Assembly: GCA_905250025.1 (NCBI GenBank)
Contig: CAJNOJ010000030.1
Span: 372,001-436,000, forward strand
DNA from: Adineta ricciae
Taxonomy: Eukaryota; Rotifera; Eurotatoria; Adinetida; Adinetidae
Reading direction: 5' to 3'
DNA: 64,000 nt
The position numbers and the translations under genes are program-made. Under the pieces are notes generated by a model. It was not told the DNA's origin and made no database searches. It saw nothing but the letters and a program-made list of their open reading frames with translations. Shown piece after piece: positions 1 to 11,307 of this stretch; positions within the stretch are counted from its first letter, which is position 1; each line of letters starts with the position of its first letter.

Positions 1-163
1 TGCTTCGTTTTTACTATTGATAATGATGATGTAAACCGGCTCATATTTATTCAGCGATCATCGAGCGGACTTGTTTAAATAAAAGCGAAACAACGGACAA
101 TAAGCTTGGTGATTTGATCAGTTCGAACAATTGTTTCTTGTTGTGTCCTTTGTATTTAGTAAC

Positions 164-2669
164 ATGAAGTGTCTACTATTCATCATATGTTTCGTAAATA
201 TTCAATGTGATATTACTTATATCGAAGTAAAATATCCATTAACGGTAAGTTAAGGAACGAAATCGAGGAAAGTATTTAAAAAATGTATTTCAAGGGCAAA
301 CTAGCTCCACCAAACGTAGTATGGCCACATCCACAAAAGATGGAAGTTTCCAACGATTTATTATACATTCGTCCGAACGATCTTCAAGTTGACTCGAATA
401 TTGAAACTTGCGATATTGTTGCTAAAGCAATCGAACGATACAAACCATTATTCTTCCCACCAACACTTGATATGCACCAGCCACCAGCCGACGCAGAAAA
501 TATTCTGCAAACGTTAACATTGAATGTTAAAAATAAAAGTCAATGTGAGAAGTATATTGAACTGACCTCCAGTGAAGCTTGTGAGTCATCAGCGTCCATC
601 AAAAGACGAGAAACCTCATTGTTTCTTTTCCGCAGATAATCTAACCATTAAACAAAAGGTTGCAGTCGTTGAAGCCGAGTCTGTTTGGGGTTTATTGCGT
701 GGTTTAGAAACGTTTTCACAGCTGATCTATATCAATGAACAAAATTATGTAGGTTTCAAACGACTTTAAAACTATTGCTTTCATCTTTAATTCATTCAGG
801 TGGTGATAAATAGTTCGGTTAACATTACTGATAGTCCTCGATTTCGTCATCGTGGTATAATGCTTGATACCGCACGGCACTTCGTCCCTGTTCCAGTGAT
901 CAAAAAGAATTTGGTAACTACTTTCAAATGTACACGATATATTGCTGACAACAGATTTTATTAGGACACTATGTCGTATAACAAAATAAACGTCTTTCAT
1001 TGGCATTTGGTTGATGATCAATCATTTCCATTCGAAAGTAAAACATTTCCGAATCTTTCTCGAGCGGTAATAACTAGCATTTCTCTTCGTCTATCCTCAT
1101 TTCGAATATTATCATCCTTTCAGGGAGCGTTTTCTCCTGATCATGTCTATACGCCTGTTGATGTTGCTGACGTTATTGAGCATGCTCGATTACGTGGTAT
1201 TCGTGTCATTCCTGAAGTAAAGCACCATCTCGGAGTTCTGCTTTCTCAATATCTTTCTCATCGATTTATTAGATTGACACACCCGGACATACATTCTCGT
1301 GGAGTAAATCTATGCCTGAATTGATAACGGTTTGTTGGGCACATGGTAAACCGTATCAAGCGATCTATTCTATCCAAGGTGAAATGGAAATCTTCAATCC
1401 AAGTGAACCACGAGTGTATTCAACGATGGATGCACTTCTTCGAGAAATCAAAGAACGATTTCCTTCGAATTACATTCATCTCGGTATGTAGAAAGAGAAG
1501 TTCATGTTTGATAAACAATGAAAGAATGTGTGCTTTGTGTTTGTTCACGAACAGGTATGGACGAAGTTTATGACAAATGTTGGTAAGTCACATTCCTTGT
1601 GTTTTGAACAGAACTTTCGAATAAGTCGACGAGCTACTTTCAGGCTGTCCAATCCGAATATTCGTCAATGGATGGTCGACAATAATATTTTAAGTACTAA
1701 GAGTCTTCAGAAATATTATGCTGACCGAATTCTTGACATCACTCGAAATATTAGTGTAACACCCATTGTTTGGCAAGATGTTTGGGATGAGAAAGTTGAA
1801 GTATGACTTACATTCATTGCATTACTTTTTTTATTTTACGCTTTTGTTTTCAGTTACCACCAGGTACGATTATTCAAGTATGGAAAGATTCAAGTGATAA
1901 TATAGAATTTGATTCGTGGGCATCGTATCTGAATCGAGCAGCAAATGAAGGCTACAATGTTATTTTATCAAGTCCTTGGTATCTGAATTATATCAGTTAT
2001 GGCAAATACAATACGGACAGATCAGTGATGAATCTTGAATTTTTTAAATACTACGAAGTTGAACCATTGCGACAATTTTCAGGTAAGATTTCATGTGGAA
2101 GAATGAGTACAACTGTGGAGTTTTTATTTCAGGGTCAAATGAGGCTAAAGAACGCATTCTTGGTGGAGAAGCTTGTCTATGGGGCGAGTTTGTTGATGGA
2201 ACAAATCTCCTATCACGATTTTGGCCTAAAGCATCTGCAGTAGCTGAACGCTTATGGAGTCCTGCAACGATCAATAATTCTGAGGATGCTCAGTTTCGAT
2301 TGGTAAGTATTTATTTGCATTTGGTTCATTCACGTGTTCCGTATGGTTTCTTGTATAGGATGTTCATCGATGTCGTTTATTAAGGTTTGTGTTAAAATGA
2401 ATTCCAATTGATTTGATTTCTGTATATCTAGACGAGGAATACCCGCTCAACCTATCTTGAATGGTCATTGCGGTAATTACGAAGTTGGCATGCCGAAATC
2501 ACTGATCAATCATCCGATATTTAACTACGAAAATCCAACATGGGCATCAACAACGAAAGCATCATTACCGGCAAAAGTTCTAGCCAGTCTGTCTTCGTCT
2601 TCAACAAAAATGCTCACATCGTATATTTATGTAATCTCCTTCCTGCCCATTGGATACTTCTATCATTAG
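164..2669 (+). CDS. HEXA/HEXB-like: Beta-hexosaminidase (GH20), 13 exons
   Basis: Lysosomal-type beta-N-acetylhexosaminidase, removing terminal GlcNAc/GalNAc from glycoconjugates. The ATG at 164 opens a signal peptide ([15 protein letters not shown]). Exons, by GT-AG signals and frame: 164-244, 295-580, 636-748, 800-913, 965-1066, 1124-1216, 1273-1483, 1555-1582, 1644-1800, 1854-2082, 2133-2302, 2359-2384, 2432-2669. Family landmarks in order are [48 protein letters not shown], the catalytic DE within HLGMDEV, and [12 protein letters not shown]. The usual HxGGDE motif reads HLGMDE here, because the second glycine is replaced by Met across a splice junction. The C-terminus goes beyond the usual end with a Ser-rich stretch and a hydrophobic tail, which may be a GPI signal. 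A splice acceptor ends at 159, five bases before the ATG. Confidence 0.93.
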
Positions 2670-2726
2670 TGAAATGCCGAATATGATTCGAGTGTTTTCT
2701 CTCTTGTCTAGCGATTCAATTCTTGA

Positions 2727-2732
2727 AATAAA
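2727..2732 (+). promoter_or_regulatory. Polyadenylation signal of the hexosaminidase gene
   Basis: AATAAA lies about 60 nt after the hexosaminidase stop codon and before the next gene, which fits a separate 3' end for that transcript. Confidence 0.6.
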
Positions 2733-2773
2733 ACTACTTTTATGAGATATTTAATCGAAAAGAAAACATTGTT

Positions 2774-4920
2774 ATGAATACGAAGGACGATGGAAATCAG
2801 CTGTGTAATTCAATCTTTTCAAGAAGACGCGTCTACAAAAAAGAAAGAATAGATAAAATAAAAATATTCTATAACGTAGACAACCTTCAACATCATCTCG
2901 TCAAGTCGCTCGTGTTCTCAAATATATTTTTCAACATGGATAACGTAAGTTTGATGACTAGTCATTCTCGTCACACATCGAAAGTCCCGTTGTCATCAAA
3001 TCGTAATAATCCTGCAGCAAATCTTCCTGCTTTGCATATACCTCCGATGTCTGATGCAGCAATGAAACGATGGTGCGATGCTCGCGATGCATATCTCGGC
3101 CATCAGTATCCATATGTACAAAGTCAACAAGAGACGAAATTCAAACCAAAATTAAGACATAATTATGAAACAATATCGATTTTTACTATTGAATCGGATC
3201 GACTAAGTAAAACCAATCTTCGTCAATCATTACAACAGCAGCAGAAAACTCGGATAGTACATGATCATTTCGATGATAAGTGTATCGGAACAGAGTCAAA
3301 TGAAAAAAATACATTTAAAACAGATATTGAACAAGTAGATGAAGCTATTCAAGTCGATTTACCATCCCCGCAATTCGAATTACATCATGAATATGATACG
3401 ACTATGGTAGATGGTGAACAACAACAACAACAACATACAAAAGCCAATGTGGAACCGATTGAATATTGTGATAAAGCAGTAGAAACAGATCCGATTTCGA
3501 ACAATGAAACTGAGAATGTTACTACGCAAACAAACACGGAAAAATCCGAACCACCTTATGTTAGTCATCGGTACTTTGATGATGACGATGATGATACGAA
3601 AACGATTCTTTCATCAACTGATTCAAATGTCTCATTTTCTGAACAATTCAGAAGGTAATGTTAAGAGTAAACAATGCTACCGAAGAAAGATTTATGTCTT
3701 CCAGATTACAACATCGATTCAAGCGATTATCGAAAGAAAGACGTTTGTTAAGTTGTCTTCTACTTATTTACGTTCTTATTATGTTAGGTTTACTCGTTGT
3801 GATAATTTTTCTAATATGGACATTTCCAGGTAGCTGTGTTTGTGTTCAGACAAAATGTTTCGTTTTACATCTAGAGCACGACTTCGATAGGAAAATCGTT
3901 AGTTCTTGGCCAAGAAGTCACTCAAATTAACTCTGCTGTTATTGAAGGCGGTAATGACTGATCTAATTCATTCTCCAATTATACATATCAGGTTTCTAGT
4001 GGCGCAGTATGGTGAAGCGTGTACGAATAACAATGATTGTAAACGACCTTTTACATGCTTTAAAAACCGAGCATCATCATCAGGTATATGCCGATGTGCA
4101 ATAAACTACACTTTAGTTAACAACCAATGTAGTATGTATAGCAATCAGCCAAAGATTTCTATTCAATCAAATGATATCTATTCGCTTTAGTTGGCGATCT
4201 GGATGCAATATGTACGAAAGATAAGGATTGTCAACGATATATGCTCTGTTCAGGTATGGAAGATCGGACACGACGTTGCCATTGTCAAAACCTGTATCAT
4301 TATGATTTCGATCGAAAGCAGTGCCGTGAGTAAATCAGTGCTTTTCCGTACTTCGTCATAGTTTCTGTGTTAACTAAGGTGGTGAATATGATGCACCATG
4401 TCAGACAACAACTGATTGTCTCTCTAATTTAATCTGTAACAAAACAGCAACAGCGTCGACATGTTCATGTGAACTGAATTATCGATATTACTCACTGGAA
4501 CATAAATGTCGAGGAGACTCAGGCGCAGTTTGTGAACAAGCGACTGCCGAATGTATTGAAAATGCTGAATGCCGCGATGGCGCATGTCAATGTGCATTTC
4601 AATTTATACCGGACGAAAGTCAAAGATGTGGTTTGTAGATTTAAAACGTCGTCTTTTACTTGTTAGTACTTATTGTTCACGAGTTTAGTCGATCCATGCC
4701 CAAGAATAGAACCGAATCCAGTGAGAATCCGTTATCCTGGTAATTGCCGACGATTCATCGATTGTCAACAGAGGTAAAGTGTCTTGAATACAAGCGAGAA
4801 GAACATCTTTAATTTAGAAAACTTTATTTTAGAACGAAAGGTGAATGTCCGCAGATGACGATATTCAATTTTCGTACTCAACTTTGTGACTATCCGAAAA
4901 ATGTCATTGATTGTCGATGA
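2774..4920 (+). CDS. Type II membrane protein with EB-like Cys-rich modules and a C-terminal chitin-binding (CBM14) domain
   Basis: No named orthologue recognised. Exons: 2774-3654, 3705-3829, 3903-3950, 4000-4131, 4191-4325, 4379-4630, 4689-4773, 4833-4920. The start may instead be the in-frame ATG at 2936. The first ~290 residues are hydrophilic with Gln and Asp runs (QQQQQ; DDDDDD) and have no signal peptide. A single membrane helix follows (LLIYVLIMLGLLVVIIFLIW) after a basic flank, so the C-terminal part should face outside. The outer part has repeated modules of the form C-x6-C-x5-C with a C-x-C end (ACTNNNDC, ICTKDKDC, PCQTTTDC), resembling invertebrate EB modules. Last comes a peritrophin-A-like domain (CPRIEP, RRFIDCQQ, GECPQMTIFN, LCDYPKNVIDC). 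It is probably a chitin- or glycan-binding surface protein; the function is inferred from domains only. An AATAAA follows at 4944. Confidence 0.8.
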
Positions 4921-4943
4921 GTAATCTGTCATATATTTATCTA

Positions 4944-4949
4944 AATAAA
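4944..4949 (+). promoter_or_regulatory. Polyadenylation signal
   Basis: AATAAA about 25 nt after the stop codon of the EB/CBM14 protein gene. Confidence 0.6.
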
Positions 4950-5122
4950 ATTTACTCTCATTCTTGATCTATCTGAAAGATCTAGCGCCATCTGAAGTGA
5001 GTTATTTCGCATGCATCATAGAATGGTTGCGAGAATGATCAATGATAATTTCGTCACTTCGCTGGACTCGGCTCAATTCGATTGCATTCATTTTCAACTT
5101 TAGTTGAGATTTAAGAAGTAGA

Positions 5123-5878
5123 ATGTTGAAACGCCTTCATGAAGACGAAGATGATGAAGATGACTACATGTCTGACAAAATCTTAACAGCTGCTGCTCAA
5201 GCATCAGCTCCACAGTTACTGAATCCTCGTCGGCGTGTTCCACCACCAACCTCTGCACCTCTTCCAAAGGAAAAATCTCGTAAATTAATTGAAACTGAAC
5301 AACGCGAACAAGGTTTATCTACTGCAATAGCAAGTGATAATAAAGGTTTTCAACTGTTAAAGAAGATGGGCTATAAAGAAGGGACAAAACTGGGTATGAA
5401 TCAATCGAATGGTCTAGCCGAGCCAATTCCAATAAAAATTCTTCCGTCACGTACTGGTCTTGGTGAACAAAATGAAAAAGAAGAGCAACTTCGTATCAAA
5501 GCAGAAATTAGAACAAAATTTCATCAACAAGCTCAGTCAACTTATCAAGATCATTTAAAACAAAAATATCATTTCAAACGTCTACGAAAAGATATTGGTA
5601 AATGTCAATCCATATGTGAGAAACTCGACCGAGAAAAATTCAATCTTGAAGAGAACATTCTCTGGAGAAATAGCAACATACAACAAGATGAAAAAGGTGA
5701 AGAAGATGAAGATTTCGACGATGGTAACAATCAACAAGTAGTCATGGAATTACAATTGAAAACATTGACAGAATATTTACGAGATAAACATTTGTACTGT
5801 ATTTGGTGTGGACAAACATTTGAAACATCAGAAGAACTAGACGATACTTGTCCTGGAAACGAAAGAGACTTACATTGA
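5123..5878 (+). CDS. GPATCH11: G-patch domain-containing protein 11
   Basis: Single-exon gene for a 251-residue protein, close to the family's usual length. Residues 1-20 are very acidic (HEDEDDEDDYMSD). A G-patch lies at about 70-115: GFQLLKKMGYKEGTKLG, then GLAEPIPIKI and RTGLGE. A charged coiled-coil-prone middle (RIKAEIRTKFHQQAQSTY) precedes the C-terminal DUF4187-type segment with a CxxC (LYCIWCGQTFETSEELDDTC). That order of G-patch, helix and CxxC-containing DUF4187 is the GPATCH11/CCDC75 signature. Members are nuclear and are associated with kinetochores or splicing in vertebrates. G-patches activate DEAH helicases; the partner here is not known. It is intronless, unlike most neighbours. 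Confidence 0.92.
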   Translation: MLKRLHEDEDDEDDYMSDKILTAAAQASAPQLLNPRRRVPPPTSAPLPKEKSRKLIETEQREQGLSTAIASDNKGFQLLKKMGYKEGTKLGMNQSNGLAEPIPIKILPSRTGLGEQNEKEEQLRIKAEIRTKFHQQAQSTYQDHLKQKYHFKRLRKDIGKCQSICEKLDREKFNLEENILWRNSNIQQDEKGEEDEDFDDGNNQQVVMELQLKTLTEYLRDKHLYCIWCGQTFETSEELDDTCPGNERDLH

Positions 5879-6586
5879 AGTTCCTATGCATCACCTAGGA
5901 AAAATCTCGTCTTTTTTCTCAATAGTAATTGACTTCGAATTTCGATCATTGAAAATTGCTTTGTTTACAATTATATTCTGAGTACAGATTCGAATTTTGA
6001 TTGTTGTTTGTTATTTTTTTTTACTATTAAATCTGTCGATATTCCTCGCAATCAGTCTCTCAATCGTGCATGCTAAACGACATCTGTGAAGATCGCTAAT
6101 GATCGCTTTTGGTTTGCTGAAAAAAACAAGAAATCAGTCGACAGAAGGGAAAATTATCTTATTTGCTCGAAGATAGATTTTCCTATGCCGATACATATCA
6201 GTTGATTGCCCTTGAATTTTTTTTCTTTAGATGAGTGAATTTTCTAAATCTATCTCGAATAAGTATCTCATCTCATCTCATTGATCGTGTGTGACATCTG
6301 GATCATAGAAATATTCATGTATAAAATCACTGGACAACTATTCTTTCTCTCTTCTATTCTCTAGAATTAATCGAATGAATCACGAGTTGATCACGCCGTC
6401 CGTGAACATACTTGTTCACTTATTCATGTAATATCAAAAGCGATTCATAAATGTGTGTTTATGTACTAAAGAACGGAAAATTTTGTTCCCATCCATAAAT
6501 TCATGGTCAAACGAAATTTACTCTTTCATTCTCGGTAACGTTCAATTACTTTTTTTTTCGTTATTTCATCTTTTCGTTTATGTGCA
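5879..6586. other. Intergenic stretch between GPATCH11 and GPCPD1
   Basis: About 700 nt with no credible coding exon. It should hold the 3' UTR of GPATCH11 and the upstream region of GPCPD1. An open frame running into GPCPD1 from 6453 is interrupted in character by a pyrimidine tract and an acceptor ending at 6587, so it is treated as non-coding. Confidence 0.6.
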
Positions 6587-6596
6587 GATATTAACA

Positions 6597-9125
6597 ATGA
6601 TTCGTCGCGTGGTCTACGATGTTGAATTTCGTGTGTTAGTAAAAGAGAAGCTAAGTTCATGTGATAGCGTTCTTATCACGGGTTCATGTGAACAATTAGG
6701 TGAATGGTTACCCAATCGTTGTGTACCATTGAGTCGTATCGATCGAACTGAAGATGGAGAACTCTGGTCGACAAATATCAAAATTCATGGCACGGATAAA
6801 ATCAGATATCGATACGTCATTGCACAAATTGTACGAATGGATGATGATATGAATTTAATCATCAAGAAATGTAAGTGTCATATCGAATGACGCATCTTTC
6901 GACGAATATATTTTCTAGGGGAAACATTCAAAGAAGCACGCCAGCTATGTTTCCATTCAGTTGATTCAGCAGATCCTACTGATGCTCAACAACCAGATGA
7001 ATATCCAGCTATATTCGGATGTCATCGAGGTATACATCGGACAGATATCGGTTGGCTAACCGGTCAAACTGAGATACAATTACGTTTTCATTCCAATGCT
7101 CTACATATATGGTCATCGAAATTACGTGATAAAACTTTATCATTGAGAGTTTCTCCAATAGATTTGACATATCAACAAGAAAATGAAGAAGTGACGTCCG
7201 ACTCATTGAATCAACAGTATCCATCAACATCGAAAATTTTCATTCAATCGGCAATTTTACGTTTATCGGGTTGTGAGACGAATTTTCAAGGAGATTATGG
7301 TGCGGTGATTGCAAAAGATGATTATATCATCGTTAAAATTCAAACATTTGAACCCGAAAATGTTGCTTATCACATTGATTTCTATCTTGTGGATGAAACA
7401 TCGCCATTACGAAAGCATATTGGCTTTGCATATCTTTTACCCGTACATTCGAATTTAGAATCCAATGATAACAAACATCTCAATCGAACCGTACCAATCA
7501 TTGGATTGAAACATAATCCGTTCGTAGTTTATTGTTCGTAGAAATGTTCATTGATTTTTCCCCCACTAGAATTGGACAAATTAAAATCGACGTTTTACTC
7601 ATAACATCATTAGAAGGCGTGGCACAGAAATTTCTTGTCACGCAATCGAAATACTGGCGCGAAGGACGAAGACCAGTCAATGTTGGACATCGAGGTTTAG
7701 GTAAGAAATATCGTGTTTGAATTCGAGTTCAAACCGTTGTTATTAGGCAAAACGAATGGTGAACATAATCCATCGAAACATTCATCGTCTGATCCACTTC
7801 GTCATCGATCAAGTGACCCATCAGTTAGTGTGCCTAGTACACAATCATCAGCATCAACAATGCCATCAACTACGCGACCTGTACAAACAAAATTCGTTAG
7901 TGAAAATACACTGGCATCATTCAAAGGTGCATTTCAATTGGGTTTTGATTTCGTTGAATTCGATGTTCAGCTATCGAAAGATAAAGTTCCTGTCGTTTAT
8001 CATGATTTTCAAGTCGCCATAACCCTGAAACGTAAAGTTCAACAAGCTGAATTATTCGCAGTACCCGTCAAAGATCTCACCTTACCACAATTGCAATCTT
8101 TGAAGATTCATCATGCTAGCGAAACTGATGTGAGTAAGGCTGATGAGGAAGTTGAAGAAGATGACCAATCCGGTCAGAAAAACTTTCGATCACTATTCCC
8201 AACACTCCAAGAATTATTCGAACAACTTGATCCACATCTTGGCTTCAATGTTGAAATCAAATATGCTATGGAATATCGACAAGGTGGATGTGAGCAAAAT
8301 TATTATTTCGAAAGAAATGAGTATATCGATTGTATTCTTCGTTGTTTGATCGCTCACGGTAAGCTGAGAATTTAAATGGGTGAAGGTCAAGAATAGGTTT
8401 GTTTTTCTTTTAGCGGGCAAACGTGTGATTGTTTTGTCTACATTCGATCCTGATTGTGCATCGATGCTTAGACGAAAACAAACATTATTTCCTGTGTTGT
8501 TTCTAACCCAAGGTGACAAAGGTGATTGGCCGCAATTTTTAGATGTGCGAACATGGTCGATTGATATTGGACTGTGTTTCACCGTTGCGGAGCATTTATC
8601 GGGTTTAACTGCACCTGCACTCGACATCCTTTCAGATAAAGATTTTGTAAAACATGTAAAAGAAAATGGAAAATTACTATTCATTTGGGGAGATGAAGCG
8701 AGTAAGTCGAATGGAGACAAAAACATGAATATTAACGAGACATTGGATTAATTTCTAGGTAACAAAGATGTATCAAAATCACTGATTGATTTGAAGGTTG
8801 ATGGTTTAATTTTTGATCATGTTGCAGAACTCAAAGACGAACATTCAGCAACGGAAAATCTCTTTATCGGTAAGTCTATTTTTCTTAAAAATATTCGTAC
8901 AGAGTTTAAAAAAAAACAATTCTTAATTATTCTACTTCAGCTGAAGAACGGGAAGAATTAGAAGTTCTGAATAATATCCGTCAAAAACAACTGGAATTAA
9001 AGCATAATCAACTGTTACAAGAACTCGAGAGTTTAAAAAATGCACGTGAAACACAAAATTTCTCGACATCATCAACACCTATGAATTCTTCCACTACAGA
9101 CGCGAATTTTAAACATCTAATGTAA
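6597..9125 (+). CDS. GPCPD1: Glycerophosphocholine phosphodiesterase with N-terminal CBM20 domain
   Basis: Cytosolic glycerophosphocholine phosphodiesterase (GDE5), cleaving GPC to glycerol-3-phosphate and choline. Exons: 6597-6870, 6919-7537, 7570-7700, 7747-8358, 8414-8701, 8759-8869, 8941-9125, giving about 739 residues. That is somewhat longer than the roughly 670-residue vertebrate protein. The N-terminal starch-binding-type module reads VEFRVLVKEKL, LITGSCEQLGEWLP and YRYVIAQI. The GDPD domain starts at VNVGHRGLG, followed by SENTLASFKGAFQLGFDFVE, FDVQLSKDKVPVVYHDF and FNVEIKYAME, retaining the His-Arg, Glu-Asn and Glu-x-Asp/His-Asp catalytic set. A Ser/Thr-rich insertion sits between GHRGLG and ENTLASF. 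The C-terminus is a charged helix. An acceptor at 6587, ten bases upstream, suggests a spliced leader or UTR intron. Confidence 0.94.
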
Positions 9126-9238
9126 TATTCTTTGTGTTTCTTGAATAGAATTACTCATTTCGAATATTCAATATAGGAATACACTTGATAAAAACCCATG
9201 TAATTACTTAAAAATCTTATCTTTTCTAGATAACATCG

Positions 9239-9511
9239 ATGATACTTCGTCTTTTCAATGCATTACTTGGATTTCTAACTCGACCGTACATTGCTGTACA
9301 AAAGCATCTTGTTCTAACATTGCAATCATATTTTCCAGTCGAACTCGATGAAAAAGTGTGGTACATACTCTTTGGCTTCTTGACATTCTGCTTACTCCTT
9401 ATTGCATACGTTCTGAGTCAATGCGTAACGATCACAGATGCTGATGACGATCCTGTTTATCGTCGAAAACAGCTTTACGCAGCACAAAAACGACAGAAAA
9501 AAACGAACTGA
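9239..9511 (+). CDS. Small single-pass membrane protein, unidentified
   Basis: A 90-residue protein, not recognised. An amphipathic N-terminal part (MILRLFNALLGFLTRPYIAV) is followed by one strong membrane helix (VWYILFGFLTFCLLLIAYVL). An acidic patch (DADDDP) and a basic tail (YRRKQLYAAQKRQKKTN) come next. The gene is only 113 nt after GPCPD1 on the same strand. A pyrimidine-rich acceptor ends at 9229, ten bases before the ATG, and there is no AATAAA between the two genes. An AATAAA at 9527 serves this gene. It could be a short ER or mitochondrial membrane protein; the sequence does not decide. An upstream coding exon cannot be excluded. Confidence 0.65.
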   Translation: MILRLFNALLGFLTRPYIAVQKHLVLTLQSYFPVELDEKVWYILFGFLTFCLLLIAYVLSQCVTITDADDDPVYRRKQLYAAQKRQKKTN

Positions 9512-9526
9512 TTTATTGTTCTCTTC

Positions 9527-9532
9527 AATAAA
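9527..9532 (+). promoter_or_regulatory. Polyadenylation signal
   Basis: AATAAA 16 nt after the stop codon of the small membrane protein gene. It is the first AATAAA downstream of GPCPD1. Confidence 0.55.
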
Positions 9533-9821
9533 CTTAAACTAGTCAATCGTGTTTTGAATTTGAAATAATAAATGAATGGTTTGTCGAGGAAATGGAAAAG
9601 TCTCGTTGAATCTTGACATGAAGATTAATCGACCATATCCGGTTTCATAGTGAACATCTGTCTTATCAAACTATGGAATTCGAGACGGATGCATTGATTA
9701 CATAGAGCATACGTATCTATTAGCACTATTCATTTCTTTTTTTCTTTCAGTAAAATAATCGAATAAACGGAATGACAAAAAAAACACACACAAACACAAT
9801 GAAGAAAGGTTAAGATATCTC

Positions 9822-10630
9822 TCAATTAAGTAATTCATGTTTGTTATAAACAGATTGACGTTGTTGTTGAACCTAAAAAATAACATGAAGCAATCATGTT
9901 TTGTCTGTTCAAAGAAAGGATTTTTCAAATCTTACATTTTTTCTCCATTTTGATTGTTCTTGTGTCACTAAATTCAATACTGTTGACGAACGTTGTCGAT
10001 TACCTTGTAGGTTACTGGCAGCAGCCGGCTCACTGAAGACACACTCTTGTGTTGGATTATCCACATTAATATCTTCATTGACTTGTCTTTCATATTGTCG
10101 TGCTTGACGATTGCCACTTGTTGCTGTAGTTGTTGACTTACTATTCTGATTCATAATTGGATCGAGACAAAGTAAGAATGACATGTAAATGAATAAGAGA
10201 GAAATGGCAACCATGATTATAATCACTACAACCTAAAATAATCATTCGAATGAAATAGTGGTCTTATTGAAAAACTAACTTTCATCGTTGTTGTATTCCG
10301 GACTTCATAGTTACAAACACAGCTAGAAGAAGAAAAGTATAGCGTGTTTTTCTTCTCTACTAACAGAAGGAAGATTATTCACCGAGGACAAAATCGATCT
10401 TTGAAATCTTGCGTGGCGTCAATGGAGCGAAAAACAACCAGTTGACATAAACATTTATTCGGTGGCACGACATCAACATAAACACGACGATCTGTTTCAT
10501 TCACAGGCGAACCGGCTAGAACAGCTAGCGATGGGCATACACATTTACAACGATAATCTTCAAATTCATCAGCACAGAAAACGAATGATGGCGACGAAAT
10601 CACCATCAATATTAATGGAATAATCAACAT
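9822..10630 (-). CDS. TMEM9: Transmembrane protein 9 family
   Basis: Four exons on the minus strand: 10630-10383, 10322-10280, 10232-9936, 9872-9822, giving 212 residues. A signal peptide (MLIIPLILMVISSPSFVFC) is followed by a Cys-rich lumenal domain (DYRCKCVCPS, PNKCLCQLVVF, CVCNYEVRNTTTMKV). One membrane helix follows (IIIMVAISLLFIYMSFLL), then the invariant-looking LDPIM. The last exon gives VQQQRQSVYNKHELLN, matching the family's conserved C-terminal tail. TMEM9 proteins are endosomal/lysosomal and linked to V-ATPase and CLC regulation in vertebrates. The frame closes exactly across all four exons. The gene is transcribed toward the plus-strand small membrane protein gene, with about 310 nt between the two ends. 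Confidence 0.93.
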
Positions 10631-11307
10631 CGGAAGAAATCTTTGAGATAAATTAAGTCACGTTGCGCTACGCTCTCTTTTATTGTTATGAGAATGAATG
10701 AATGAATGATAGATGGATGTCAACAACTCTTGTTTATGATTGGCGTCGAATAGATAAACATGAGCATCTAGATGTCACTTTTCGTTGGAGACAAAGTATG
10801 ACAAGACTAAGCTTTTCGTGAAAGTCAAACTTAAGTGTAGAATTATTAGCATAGATGTATGAATCGCACTGGAAACAACGCTGTAATAGAGATATGCAAC
10901 TTATTTATGGTATTCATGGTAGGAAATGTTTAATTTAGTGGATTACAATCGATCTTTTATGTCATATGTCATTTATCTTTGACTTGCAAGACACGGATTA
11001 GAAATGCGATTTATTGTTATGCAATTCTTTCTCATATCCTAAAAGAGAAAACAAACAAACCAAATAAATCTCATCCGAACAGGCGACATTCGCGATGAAT
11101 AACTGTCTCTTTACTAACTACGCAAAATCGAGATAGATAGTTAAGAAATTTTGCCAGAAACGCTAATCATCATATGTCACTCGTCTACAATCCTATCTAA
11201 GAATAAGATAACATAAGTATTACTAACTTAGCATCGCATCCTATATAAACGCATCAAAAACTCGTTCTGCTATCAGGCATTTTTCTAACAAGATCCGATA
11301 GTGTACC
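10631..11307. other. Divergent intergenic region between TMEM9 and the acidic secreted protein gene
   Basis: About 680 nt with no coding signal. It must contain the TMEM9 upstream region and the promoter of the plus-strand gene at 11308; a TATA box is annotated separately. Confidence 0.6.
11242..11249 (+). promoter_or_regulatory. TATA box of the acidic secreted protein gene
   Basis: TATATAAA lies 59 nt before the ATG at 11308. That leaves room for a start site about 30 nt downstream and a very short 5' UTR. It is the clearest core promoter in the window. Confidence 0.6.

Noticed and set aside
6453-6596. Upstream ATG in frame with GPCPD1
   Set aside because: The extension is T-rich and contains an acceptor-like tract ending at 6587; the family start fits the ATG at 6597.
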